Assembly: GCF_017161325.1 (NCBI RefSeq)
Contig: NZ_CP045670.1
Span: 2,225,367-2,289,366 of the forward strand
Source of the DNA: Treponema pedis
Lineage (GTDB): Bacteria; Spirochaetota; Spirochaetia; Treponematales; Treponemataceae
Reading direction: 5' to 3'
Length of the DNA: 64,000 nucleotides
Program-made: the position numbers and the translations under genes
Notes under the pieces: generated by a model
Seen by the model: only the letters and a program-made list of their open reading frames with translations
What the model was told of the DNA's origin: nothing
Databases searched by the model: none
Shown: one piece after another, positions 54,815 to 63,826 of the stretch
How the letters are laid out: each line of letters starts with the position of its first letter
Numbering within the stretch: the first letter of the stretch is position 1

Positions 54815-55915
54815 ATGTTATTTAAAGGTAAAAACAAATTTATTTTTATATTGTCGATATTTTTTATTATTATGTATACATTTATAGCCGTACGCAATAC
54901 GGGACATGAGATTCATCTTATACCGATTTGGGCGGCCGAAATAAATGAAGAGCATACTTCCGCAGGAAATGCGGACGGCGGAATTGAAGAAAAAAACTTT
55001 GAAGGAAAAAAAACATTTTTATTCACTGCGGAAAAACGTTTCGGTTTTTTTTCGGAAGACGGAACGATTTTGCGCACTGAAAATTTTAATGAAAGAATGA
55101 GCGCTTCCTCGGTTTTTTGGACAAAATATTCCAATAAACCATTATCCGCAGATATCTACTCTCCGGAAGGGAAAAAACTTTTAACCGTAAACAGTCCGGG
55201 ATATGTACATCTTGATAAAGACAGAATTTATTTATTTGAGCCGGGGGGAAATTCAGTTTGCAAATATGATATACATGGAAACAAAATATGGAAATATGCT
55301 CACACAGCCGTAATTACGGCGTTTAACTGTTCTTCGGAGGGAACGGTTATAGGATATTCCGACGGAAAATTCGTTTGCTTGGATAATTCCGGCAATACCG
55401 TTTTTTCGTTTTTTCCCGGAGGAAGTAAGTACCAGATTATTTTAGGAGCTGCAATTTCCGAAGACGGAAAAAAAGCGGTCTGTATATGCGGAGCGGAAAA
55501 ACAAAGACTTATTTTGATAAATATAACAGGCTCCCATTACAAAATAGTACATCATACATATTTAAAAAACAATTCATACAAACGCCTGTTTATAAATTTC
55601 GATTTAACCGGAAATTTTGCCGTTTTTGAATCAGCCGACGGAATAGGAATAGCCGATTTTAAAAAATTAAAAACGATTTTTTTAAACGAAAACGGAAATA
55701 TAGCCGATATAGGTTCCAACTTGAAAACGGGTCTTTTGACGGTATTATTGCAAAATGAAAAAGAATGTACTTTAATTGCAATAAACCCTCCCGATTTTAT
55801 AATCGGAAAAACAAAATTTAACTCAAAACATACATTTTTAATTCAAGATGAAGATAAAATATATTTGGGAACGGATACAAAAATTACGGCTCTCGAAATA
55901 AGAGGAATAAAATGA
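54815..55915 (+). CDS. Membrane-anchored beta-propeller-like protein
   Basis: 366 residues. N-terminal signal anchor (KFIFILSIFFIIMYTFIAVR) and then repeated beta-strand units of WD/PQQ style (VCKYDIHGNKIWKYAHTAVI, GYSDGKFVCLDNSGNTVFSF). Probably faces the periplasm. Divergent from cdd; the last bases overlap the next gene's ATG (ATGA). Confidence 0.75.
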   Translation: MLFKGKNKFIFILSIFFIIMYTFIAVRNTGHEIHLIPIWAAEINEEHTSAGNADGGIEEKNFEGKKTFLFTAEKRFGFFSEDGTILRTENFNERMSASSVFWTKYSNKPLSADIYSPEGKKLLTVNSPGYVHLDKDRIYLFEPGGNSVCKYDIHGNKIWKYAHTAVITAFNCSSEGTVIGYSDGKFVCLDNSGNTVFSFFPGGSKYQIILGAAISEDGKKAVCICGAEKQRLILINITGSHYKIVHHTYLKNNSYKRLFINFDLTGNFAVFESADGIGIADFKKLKTIFLNENGNIADIGSNLKTGLLTVLLQNEKECTLIAINPPDFIIGKTKFNSKHTFLIQDEDKIYLGTDTKITALEIRGIK

Positions 55916-56782
55916 AAAAAAATATTTTACAAGGTTTTCTTTTTTGCATAACTTTTTTTTCCGCATATACGCTGTCTTGGCCTACCGATACCGTTAATTT
56001 TCTTACCCTCTTCGGACAGGCCGAAGAAGCGTACGGCGAATTTTCCAACGGTATTACATTTAAAGATGCCGGAACAGTCCGCATCGCAAATTACGGCAAA
56101 CATTTAATAACTATGGAAGAAAAAGACGATAATCACACCTTTCCGTGTACATTGGGCAACACCGCAATCTTTATACATGATGACGAAATGCAAACGGTTT
56201 ACGGAAATTTAACCGATAGACTTATTTTTACGGAAGGGGCCGTAATAGATACGGGCTCCGTAATAGGACAGACCGGAAGTTCCGCATGGAGCGAACCCAA
56301 TTCTTTAATTTTTCAAGTATTGGACACTACAAATAATGCATTTATAAATCCTCTTCCTCTTTTAATTCCTTCTGCAAAAGATGAAATACCGCCGCAAATA
56401 CAAAATACGGTTTTAATATCCGAAGGAAGGCAACCCGTAAATCTTTCGGTAAGCAAAAACCGTAAAAAAGGGTTCTTACGACTTATACGCATCTATAATC
56501 GACAAAACGGAAAAAAACGGCGCACCTTTGGCTCCATACCGTGTAAGTATTTTCATAAACGGAATAAATACCGAAATTATCTTTTTTGAAGTACTTTTAA
56601 GCGGTAAAGACGGCATATATCTGCAAAATACGAAGTTAACCGCAAAAGCCTTATATCAAAAAAAAGGATTTATGTACTTGGGTAAAATCAATCTTACCAC
56701 CGGTAAGGTTGACCTTTCCATAAATGCAAGAGATATAATAGGCAATGAAAAAACGGAAACTTTTTCTTTTCAAGTGGAATAA
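55912..56782 (+). CDS. M23-like (LytM) periplasmic protein, interrupted by a 1-nt frameshift
   Basis: Signal peptide, then an M23-like fold: TVRIANYGKHLITMEEKDDN, IFIHDDEMQTVYGNLTDRLI, GSVIGQTGSSAWSEPNSLIF. The final catalytic HxH is absent (SLIFQV), so it is probably a non-hydrolytic relative. At the A6 of 56464-56469 the frame ends in nonsense; removing one A continues KKGSYDLYASIIDKTEKNGA… to 56782, making about 290 residues. Overlaps the upstream gene by ATGA. Confidence 0.75.
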
Positions 56783-56911
56783 ATCTTTTGATAAAATTTA
56801 TAAACCGCCAAAGGCCGATTTTTGCCGGTAAACTCTAAAATATCAAACCCGCCTTTCAGGCGATTGACAAGAAACGATTTTGTGTTTAAAATAGACAAAG
56901 GAGGAATTCCA

Positions 56912-57964
56912 ATGACTTCTAAAATAGGAATAAAACTTGCAGACGGAACGTTTTTTCCGATTCTTGATGAAAATGCATCATCGGAACATGTTATCGAGCT
57001 TACTACGGTAAGGGAAAATCAAGGAAGCGTTCAAATAAATTTATTTAAAAAAAGTGAAGAGAGCGAACCTGAATACATAGGTTCCCTCATAGTCGAAGAA
57101 ATTTCGGACGGCGCGGCAGGAGAGCCTACGATAAGTTTAAAAATTAAACTTGACGAAGAAAAAAATCTTTCAGCGGAAGCCGTTGATGAAGGCTCGGGTT
57201 CCAAACAATCCCTTAAAGTATCGCTTAAAACGCTTAACGAAGATACATTCGACGTGCCCGACTTCGATTTATCTTCTATGGGCGGTTCCGTAGGTGAAGA
57301 CCTTAACGGAGAAGATATTATTATTCCGGAATCGGAAACCGATTATTCGGTATTTGAAGAAACGGAAAAAACGGAGGAAATAAAAGAAAAAAAGAAATTT
57401 CCGTTATGGGTAATCATACTTTTAATTATACTTTGTATCGGAGCCCTTGTTTTTGCAATTTTACTTTTAACAAAAAAAATCCCGTTTATGGACAAAAACA
57501 TACTTGCTTCTTCAAATACCGTAGCGGAAAGTACCGAAACCGTAAAAAAAACCGATATGAATTCCACAACCTCCGTTCCGCCTAAAGAAGATACTTCCGA
57601 AAAAGCTGCTGCAGAAGCAAAAAGGAAGGCTGAAGAAGAAGCCGCAGCGGCCGAGGCTAAGCGTAAAGCTGAAGAAGAAGCGGCTGCTATGGAAGCGAAA
57701 CGTAAAGCGGAAGAAAGTGCCGCCGCAGAAGCGAAACGGCAGGCGGAAAAAGAAGCTCAGGAAGCTGCAAAAAAACAAAAAACGCCGAAGGTTAATGCGG
57801 ACGGAAGCGTAAGATATAAAATAAAATGGGGAGATACTCTTTGGGATTTATCGGAGTCATTTTATAAAACTCCGTGGCTTTATAAAAAAATTGCGAACCA
57901 TAACAAAATAAAAAATCCGAATTTAATTATTTCGGGAACATACATAGATATTCCGCCTAAATAA
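56912..57964 (+). CDS. LysM-domain protein with Ala/Glu/Lys repeat
   Basis: 350 residues from the ATG at 56912, after AAAGGAGG; an upstream start would read through noncoding bases. Cytoplasmic N-terminal beta-rich region (about 1-155), one membrane helix (WVIILLIILCIGALVFAILL), then a helical repeat of AEAKRKAEEEAA units and a C-terminal LysM (GDTLWDLSESFYKTPWLYKK, then IISGTYIDIPPK). Binds peptidoglycan and may bridge membrane and wall. Confidence 0.85.
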   Translation: MTSKIGIKLADGTFFPILDENASSEHVIELTTVRENQGSVQINLFKKSEESEPEYIGSLIVEEISDGAAGEPTISLKIKLDEEKNLSAEAVDEGSGSKQSLKVSLKTLNEDTFDVPDFDLSSMGGSVGEDLNGEDIIIPESETDYSVFEETEKTEEIKEKKKFPLWVIILLIILCIGALVFAILLLTKKIPFMDKNILASSNTVAESTETVKKTDMNSTTSVPPKEDTSEKAAAEAKRKAEEEAAAAEAKRKAEEEAAAMEAKRKAEESAAAEAKRQAEKEAQEAAKKQKTPKVNADGSVRYKIKWGDTLWDLSESFYKTPWLYKKIANHNKIKNPNLIISGTYIDIPPK

Positions 57965-57977
57965 AAAAGACGGTAAG

Positions 57978-58009
57978 CCCGTCCTTGCCGAATTTAAAAT
58001 AAGGACGGG
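57978..58009 (+). terminator. Hairpin after the LysM gene
   Basis: CCCGTCCTT/AAGGACGGG, 9 bp, loop 14 nt, followed by TTAATTTAT. Lies between the LysM and transglycosylase genes. Confidence 0.65.
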
Positions 58010-58028
58010 TTAATTTATCGGAGGACTT

Positions 58029-60152
58029 ATAAAAAAAAACGGTTTTAAACGTACGGCTGCGTTTTTTTTATTTACCGCCTGCATAAGCTCAGTTTCATGT
58101 GCGGGGAAATATGATACGGAAAGCGAAAGCCGATTGATAGACTCACTTTTTACAGGTAATTTTTCTCAAGTTTCAGCTCCTACAAATAAATCTTTAAAAA
58201 AGCTGCAAAATACGGACGAGGGGTCTGTGTATTATACGGGACTTTATTTAAAAGACGGCGGCGATGAATACGCCCCCGTTTCAAAAACCTATTTTGAATA
58301 TGCTGCGAAACATTCCCCCTACCCCTACAACGAATTAAGTCTGGATGAACTTTACCGGCTTTGTTCAAACGAAGAAAAACTAAAAATACTTGAAGAGCGC
58401 TTAAAAGATGAAAAGCCGTCAAAAGAAAAAAAAGAAAAGATTACAGCCGACAAATATAGACTCCTTATTCTCCTTAATAACTTTAAAGAAGCGGAAAAAC
58501 TTTTAAATATTTCAATTGAAGATTATTTTGCCTCCGTCGGTATTGACGATGAAATGATAAAAGTTTTTAACACCCTTAAGCAAAACTACAGGGATACCAA
58601 AAATACCGGCTTTATTAAAATAACTCAAGGAAGAATCTTACTTTTTAATAAGCAGTATCAAGCCGCTTGGGAAATTTTTAAACCGCTTATCGAAAACCCG
58701 GAGCTTTTACCTTATTTAAAAAACAGAAATATTTTATCGGATGCGGGAAAAAGCGCCTTATACGGCTCGGAAGGCGCCGCCGGCTACACCGAAGCCGCCG
58801 CCCTGTTTGAAAAAAAATTACTTTCCGTTGAAACAAATGTTTTCAATAATACTCCAGAAACAAAAAATCTTTTAACCGAAAAATATATGCTTGCATTTTA
58901 TGCCGCAAGATTAAATTTAAAAACAGGTAAAAAAGAATATACGGAAAAAGCCTTACAGCTTTTTAAAAAAGCGGCTGAATATGCTCCGAGCCCTTCGGAT
59001 TATGATAACGCTCTTTGGTATGTTTTAGACGTATTAAAAAATAAAAACTTTTACAGTTTTTTTGAAGAGCTTTGCAGCTCCGCACCGTTATGGAAAAATG
59101 CTTATTCTTATGAAAATTTTACGGCATACGCATGTATGAAGCTTCTCGCCATGGAAGATAAAAAACGATTGATTCTCTTTGAAGAGGCTTTAAAAAAAAC
59201 AAATCTTCTTGAAGCGCGGGCAAGAAACGCTTACATATCGGCCCGTTTTTTAAATATGCCTGAAGAAGAAGGTAAAAAGCTTTACACAAATATTTTGACA
59301 CAACCGCATAACGGATTTTACTACAAAGCTTTAGCGGCATACCGTTTAAATTATACGCCGTCCGATTCCGAATTTCTTATAAATTCTCTTTACAACAGAA
59401 AAATTAAGCGAAATCAAAACCCGGATTTTTCTTCGGAACAGGCAATAAAGATTTTAAGAGGTCTTATAAAATATAAGCTTTACGGCAGAATTTATAAGAC
59501 AATTTTACAAATTTACCCGCAAATAAAAGTAAATGAAGCGGCGGAATTTTCCGATATCTTGGCAAAAAACGGGCTTTATCCCGATTCAATGTCCGTTATA
59601 ACCTTTGCCGTAAATTCGGAAGGAGAAAAATTTTCACTTGAGGACTTAAAACTTATTTACCCCAGACCTTTTTTCGAATCGGTACGAAAATATGCAACGG
59701 AATACAATATACCCGAGTATGTGCTCTTTGCCCTTTTACGCAGCGAAAGTTATTTTAAACCTCAAGTCGTTTCACATGCCGGTGCAATAGGACTTGCACA
59801 GCTTATGAAACCTACCGCAGCGGATATTGCCCGCCGCTTAAAACTTAAAAACTACGACTTAAATGAACCTGACACTAATATCCGTATGGGAGCTTTTTAT
59901 TTTGCAGATATAATGCGCAGAAACGGAGGCAAAATTATGCATGCAGTTTTTGCATATAATGCGGGACCTAATGCCGTAAAACGCTGGCTGAATAAATCGG
60001 ATAAACTGCCTATTGATTTATTTTTGGAAAGTTTGGAATATGCGGAAACCAGAGGATACGGAAGGAATATACTTTCGGCAAGCGTCATTTACGGACTGCT
60101 TTACTACGATAAAACTTATAATGAAATAATAAAAGAGTTGTTGGGAGAATAA
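58029..60152 (+). CDS. Soluble lytic transglycosylase-like lipoprotein, apparent ATA start
   Basis: 707 codons from 58029. An ATG or GTG in frame is lacking; GGAGG at 58020-58024 points at ATA (58029-58031), then KKNGFKRTAAFFLF and lipobox SVSC before the mature start. A TTG at 58134 would discard the signal and give 672 residues. Helical superhelix N-terminal part (TPR-like), then SLT domain: ALLRSESYFKP (catalytic Glu), SHAGAIGLAQLMKPTA, FAYNAGPNAVKRW. Cleaves glycan strands to 1,6-anhydromuropeptides. Confidence 0.85.
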   Translation: MKKNGFKRTAAFFLFTACISSVSCAGKYDTESESRLIDSLFTGNFSQVSAPTNKSLKKLQNTDEGSVYYTGLYLKDGGDEYAPVSKTYFEYAAKHSPYPYNELSLDELYRLCSNEEKLKILEERLKDEKPSKEKKEKITADKYRLLILLNNFKEAEKLLNISIEDYFASVGIDDEMIKVFNTLKQNYRDTKNTGFIKITQGRILLFNKQYQAAWEIFKPLIENPELLPYLKNRNILSDAGKSALYGSEGAAGYTEAAALFEKKLLSVETNVFNNTPETKNLLTEKYMLAFYAARLNLKTGKKEYTEKALQLFKKAAEYAPSPSDYDNALWYVLDVLKNKNFYSFFEELCSSAPLWKNAYSYENFTAYACMKLLAMEDKKRLILFEEALKKTNLLEARARNAYISARFLNMPEEEGKKLYTNILTQPHNGFYYKALAAYRLNYTPSDSEFLINSLYNRKIKRNQNPDFSSEQAIKILRGLIKYKLYGRIYKTILQIYPQIKVNEAAEFSDILAKNGLYPDSMSVITFAVNSEGEKFSLEDLKLIYPRPFFESVRKYATEYNIPEYVLFALLRSESYFKPQVVSHAGAIGLAQLMKPTAADIARRLKLKNYDLNEPDTNIRMGAFYFADIMRRNGGKIMHAVFAYNAGPNAVKRWLNKSDKLPIDLFLESLEYAETRGYGRNILSASVIYGLLYYDKTYNEIIKELLGE

Positions 60153-60180
60153 AACCGGTCCTTTTTAAAACCGGTTTTAT
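60149..60180. terminator. Bidirectional terminator between transglycosylase and lipoprotein genes
   Basis: ATAAAACCGG/CCGGTTTTAT, 10 bp, loop 12, with A/T tails on both sides. The transglycosylase stop codon is inside the left arm. Confidence 0.75.
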
Positions 60181-60187
60181 AAAAAAT

Positions 60188-60718
60188 TTACTTTGCAAAA
60201 GCTTCTTTAATTCTTTCCGATAAATCCGAAGTTGAGGTAAACCTTTTTTTTGTCCCGTCTTCCAAGGTAACTTCCAATAAGGCGGTTTGTTCGGCAAGAG
60301 CTTCCAAAACGTTTTGTAAATTTTCTTTTTTGAGGATTGTAGAAACGCGTATATAGTTTTCATTTACATTTCTGTCGAGAGTTTTAATATTTAATAAATT
60401 AACCGTTTCGTTATTCGCAAGCAAAAAAGAAGCCTCTTTAATATATAATGACGTTTTATAGTTTAAAGTAAAATTCGTATAAGCATCTGAAACATACACA
60501 TGTGTATCTTTTTGATAACTGAAATCTATATTAACAAAAGCTTTATCGATTTTAAAATCTGCGGAAAGCATTTTACCGGGTCTTATATAATACTTCATAT
60601 AGGAGTTTTCCATATAAGAAGTCATTACCCTAATTCTACCGGAACCTGCCGTTGTACAGGAGGACAATAACAAAGAAATAACTGAAAAGGCAGTTAAAAT
60701 AAAATACCGTTTTTTCAT
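60188..60718 (-). CDS. Putative lipoprotein
   Basis: 176 residues. Lipobox LLLSSC at about residue 16-21. Mature part is beta-rich with no motif I recognise (KIDKAFVNIDFSYQKDTHVY, TLNYKTSLYIKEASFLLANN). Same strand as the TRL-like gene but separated from it by a terminator. Confidence 0.8.
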   Translation of the reverse strand: MKKRYFILTAFSVISLLLSSCTTAGSGRIRVMTSYMENSYMKYYIRPGKMLSADFKIDKAFVNIDFSYQKDTHVYVSDAYTNFTLNYKTSLYIKEASFLLANNETVNLLNIKTLDRNVNENYIRVSTILKKENLQNVLEALAEQTALLEVTLEDGTKKRFTSTSDLSERIKEAFAK

Positions 60719-60727
60719 TTTAGTCTT

Positions 60728-60761
60728 AAAAAAAGTACCGCCCGAAAATATCGGGCGGTAC
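60728..60761 (-). terminator. Terminator of the TRL-like gene
   Basis: GTACCGCCCGA/TCGGGCGGTAC, 11 bp perfect, loop 5, followed on the minus strand by seven T. Confidence 0.9.
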
Positions 60762-60769
60762 GGCTTTAA

Positions 60770-61063
60770 CTATTCACCGTGTACAACTGTTGTAACAACA
60801 AAATAAAAAGCCGCTAAAGCGGGGCTTGCAGGATAATCGATACGAATATCAACAGTTCCTACATTTGTAATACCTCCGTTTTTGGCGGCTTGGTAAATTC
60901 CGCCTTCACCTTTCAGAGGGAATCCAAAAACAAATTTTTGTGTAGCTTCACCTGTTTTGGAGCCGACTCGTCCTGTTGCTCCCGCTACAGGAAGAACAGT
61001 TGAGCAAGATGCGATTAGCAATGCAGCCAATCCTACAAATAAAATTTTTGCCAGGTTTTTCAT
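60770..61063 (-). CDS. TRL-like lipoprotein
   Basis: 97 residues. Signal and lipobox LLIASC, then the TRL pattern GATGRVGSKTGEATQKFVFG and AAKNGGITNVGTVDIRIDY. TRL-like lipoproteins are small and abundant in spirochetes and some proteobacteria; role unknown. A strong promoter (61203-61231) and a leader of about 130 nt suggest high expression. Confidence 0.85.
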   Translation of the reverse strand: MKNLAKILFVGLAALLIASCSTVLPVAGATGRVGSKTGEATQKFVFGFPLKGEGGIYQAAKNGGITNVGTVDIRIDYPASPALAAFYFVVTTVVHGE

Positions 61064-61202
61064 TTTTTTTCTCCTTTGCTGTAAGGTAAACCTCTCCCTT
61101 GCAGACTTATTTTTTTTAAGTATAAATTAAAATATCGTTATTCCACACATGTATTTTGTATAAAATCGGTAGTCAAACTCTTTTACTCTATACTTTAAAA
61201 AT

Positions 61203-61231
61203 ATTCTATTACTCAGTTATTTTTTTGTCAA
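61203..61231 (-). promoter_or_regulatory. Promoter of the TRL-like gene
   Basis: Minus strand TTGACA (61226-61231), 17-nt spacer, TAGAAT (61203-61208). The transcript starts about 130 bases before the ATG. The long leader has no ORF. Confidence 0.8.
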
Positions 61232-61332
61232 GCCCTATAAGCTGATTTTTTTTAAATTTAAGTAAAAAAATCGATAAAAAAACGGTATTTAAACATAGTT
61301 TGATATATATTTTAACAAATCGGCCGTATTAC

Positions 61333-61361
61333 TTGATTTTTTACTTAAAACTTCTTATACT
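61333..61361 (+). promoter_or_regulatory. Promoter of the membrane-protein gene at 61416
   Basis: TTGATT (61333-61338), 17-nt spacer, TATACT (61356-61361). The leader contains a hairpin (GGTTTTAAG/CTTAAAATT, around 61370-61397) just before GGAGGG. With the TRL promoter this explains the 350-base gap. Confidence 0.75.
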
Positions 61362-61415
61362 TGTAAATGAGGTTTTAAGCCTCGCTTAAAATTTTAATAA
61401 CCTCAAGGAGGGCAA

Positions 61416-61829
61416 ATGTTACCGTTTTATTTTCTTTCTATAGCAACAAATCTGATTATGGGGCTTATTCTCGCTTTTTTCGATAAGACAAAAAAAGGGG
61501 ACGAACCTGCCGATAAGGAAATTCCTTTTCCGTTTATGCGCGAATCGACCTTTTTACTTTTAATAACGATTTTTTCGGGCTTTACGGCGATTTCAAAACT
61601 TTTAACCCCTGTCGGAACAAATATAATCATTTTAGGGGATTTTATTCCCGTCGTTGCGGGCTTGGCGGGCTCGGCGGTATTTTTAGGCCGCTATTTGGAA
61701 TCTTTGCCCAATACCAAAACTTTGCCCGACTTTTTTAATATTTTAAAAAATTATGACGAAATAATAGCCTATGCGTGTTTATTTGCAGCCGGTTCTCACC
61801 TGCTCTTTTCAAGATTTATTTTCCTTTAA
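61416..61829 (+). CDS. Small integral membrane protein
   Basis: 137 residues, four probable membrane helices (PFYFLSIATNLIMGLILAFF, FLLLITIFSGFTAISKLL, GDFIPVVAGLAGSAVFLG, DEIIAYACLFAAGSHLLF). No recognisable domain. GGAGGGC eight bases upstream. Starts a plus-strand run with the next three genes. Confidence 0.8.
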   Translation: MLPFYFLSIATNLIMGLILAFFDKTKKGDEPADKEIPFPFMRESTFLLLITIFSGFTAISKLLTPVGTNIIILGDFIPVVAGLAGSAVFLGRYLESLPNTKTLPDFFNILKNYDEIIAYACLFAAGSHLLFSRFIFL

Positions 61830-61852
61830 ATAAAAACTGCTGACACGGCAAA

Positions 61853-62215
61853 ATGAAAAACTTAAAAAGTCTTTTATTTATCTTATTTTTTTTATCTCTT
61901 TGTTCTTGCAGTAAAAAGGAAAGGCTGAAAGAAGTAGACCTTCCTTCCGATTCGGCTATGAACGATGCAAACCGCTTTGCCCTTATAATTGAAACTTACG
62001 TTTCCTTACGCGACAAACCGGGAGAAGACGGTATAGCTATAGCGCATGCCCGCCGTCTCGATATTTTTCCCGTCGAAGGATTGAAAATAGTAAAAAACAA
62101 AGATGAACAGGAACTTTGGATAAACCTTGGAACGGGCTGGATACAAAGAGAGAGCGTACAACTATATCCTTCAAAAGAAAAGGTTTTAAAAGCCGCCGAA
62201 AAATACCGCAATTAA
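61853..62215 (+). CDS. SH3-like lipoprotein
   Basis: 120 residues. Lipobox-type LSLCSC after a short signal; mature part contains IIETYVSLRDKPGEDGIAIA and GTGWIQRESVQLY, a bacterial SH3-like pattern. Wall or substrate binding is plausible, not shown. Confidence 0.75.
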   Translation: MKNLKSLLFILFFLSLCSCSKKERLKEVDLPSDSAMNDANRFALIIETYVSLRDKPGEDGIAIAHARRLDIFPVEGLKIVKNKDEQELWINLGTGWIQRESVQLYPSKEKVLKAAEKYRN

Positions 62216-62260
62216 GGAGCTCCCGTTTATGATGTTTGTTTTTTTGCCGATATTTATCGT

Positions 62261-63826
62261 ATGAAGTCTTTTTCGGTTTTATGCGCATATAATATTTCGG
62301 AATATGCTCTTATAAAAAATGATGCGGGTATTACACCTTTTTTAAAGGTATGTACCGATGCGGCGGCCTTTCCGAATTGCGGAAAGTTATTGATTTTAGC
62401 CTCCCCGGATAACAAAGAAAAAATTTCTTCCTTGTTAAAACTTGTAAATTTAAATCCGGTTGAATACCGGCTTACCGTTTTAAACGATTTTAAACCTCAT
62501 ACCGTGTTTTCCGCAGCGGTTCGGTTTGCCGAAACCGATACGGAATTGGAACATGCATTTTTTTTATACGCCGATTTACCCTGTATTGATTTAAAATTAA
62601 CCGAAAAATTGTTTGAAAACCATATTGAGTACCGTGCGGAATACAGCTTTGTAGACGGCTACCCTGAAGGCCTTGCACCTGAAATCCTTGCCTCCGGGCT
62701 TTGTAAAATTCTTGCCGAAGTATCTAAAGATAAAACATGTTCGGACTTTGATATTGAGCGGAATTTTATTTTTGAAACGATAAAAAAAGATATTAACAAT
62801 TACGATATAGAAACCCTAATCGCTCCTGCGGATTTAAGACATCTCAGATTACGCTTTGCTTCGGATACAAAACGAAACTCTCTTTTATGCAGCCGTTTTT
62901 CAAAAATAAATTCCGAAAATTATTCCGATTTAATTTTACAAAATACTGAAGCCCTTTTTACCCTGCCTGCATACTATTCGCTTGAGCTTGTCCCGCAAAT
63001 TGAAGCCGCTTCAATTTATAAGCCGCGTATCCCGCAAGAAAAAACTCTTATGCAAAAAGAAAAAGCCCTTTCTTTAATTGAAAAAATTGCAAACTATTCC
63101 GATGACGCCGTAATTTCGCTTTCGATTTTAGGAGAGCCTTCTTTATACCCCGGCATTGAAGAAATAATAGAAAAAATTTTATCGTATCCCAAACTTTCCG
63201 TTTTAATTGAAACAAGCGGTCTTCATTGGACCGAAGCCGTAACGAAAAAAATACAAGCTGTTGTAAGCTCTTCTTCTCCGCGTAAAAATTCTATGAAAAG
63301 TATTTATTGGATTGTGTGCATTGATGCCGTAAGCTCTTTAATGTATGCAAAAATTCATTCGCTTAAAGAAGACGAAGCTAATATAAAACTTAAACAGGCG
63401 GTAACATTTACCGACACATTAAATAAAATTTTCCCCGATTCCGTTTTTGCACAAATTGTACGTATGAACGAAAACGAAATTGAAACGGAGCCTTTTTACA
63501 GATTTTGGAAGGAATTAAACGTAAACGTAATAATTCAAAAGTTCGATACGTTTTGTAATGTTTTGGAAGATAAACGCGTTGCGGACCTTTCTCCGCTTGA
63601 CAGGAATCCGTGCTGGCACATAAAACGGGATATGTATATTTTATCCGACGGCAGCGTTCCTCTTTGTAAAGAAGATATTTACCGTAAAAATATTTTAGGT
63701 AACGCTTTTACGGACAGTTTTGATTCAATTAGAGCAAACGCTTTTAAAATTTATAAAGAACATTTAACTTGCAAGTACGGAGGCTTATGCGAATTTTGCG
63801 ATGAATACTATACCTACAATTTTTAA
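62261..63826 (+). CDS. Spiro-SPASM protein (radical-SAM relative without the CxxxCxxC site)
   Basis: 521 residues. The N-terminal 210 residues resemble a nucleotidyltransferase (FFLYADLPCIDLKL). The middle has a radical-SAM-like layout (ISLSILGEPSLYPGIEEIIE) but the cluster site reads IEAASIYK where CxxxCxxC is expected. The C-terminal SPASM-type Cys set is present: CWHIKRDMYILSDGSVPLC, then CKYGGLCEFC. Restricted to spirochetes as I recall. Overlaps the next gene by 26 bases. Confidence 0.85.
   Translation: MKSFSVLCAYNISEYALIKNDAGITPFLKVCTDAAAFPNCGKLLILASPDNKEKISSLLKLVNLNPVEYRLTVLNDFKPHTVFSAAVRFAETDTELEHAFFLYADLPCIDLKLTEKLFENHIEYRAEYSFVDGYPEGLAPEILASGLCKILAEVSKDKTCSDFDIERNFIFETIKKDINNYDIETLIAPADLRHLRLRFASDTKRNSLLCSRFSKINSENYSDLILQNTEALFTLPAYYSLELVPQIEAASIYKPRIPQEKTLMQKEKALSLIEKIANYSDDAVISLSILGEPSLYPGIEEIIEKILSYPKLSVLIETSGLHWTEAVTKKIQAVVSSSSPRKNSMKSIYWIVCIDAVSSLMYAKIHSLKEDEANIKLKQAVTFTDTLNKIFPDSVFAQIVRMNENEIETEPFYRFWKELNVNVIIQKFDTFCNVLEDKRVADLSPLDRNPCWHIKRDMYILSDGSVPLCKEDIYRKNILGNAFTDSFDSIRANAFKIYKEHLTCKYGGLCEFCDEYYTYNF

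Noticed and set aside
57600-57780. Tandem DNA repeat in the LysM gene
   Set aside because: The Ala/Glu/Lys units repeat at protein level but the codons differ, so it is not a slippage-prone DNA repeat.
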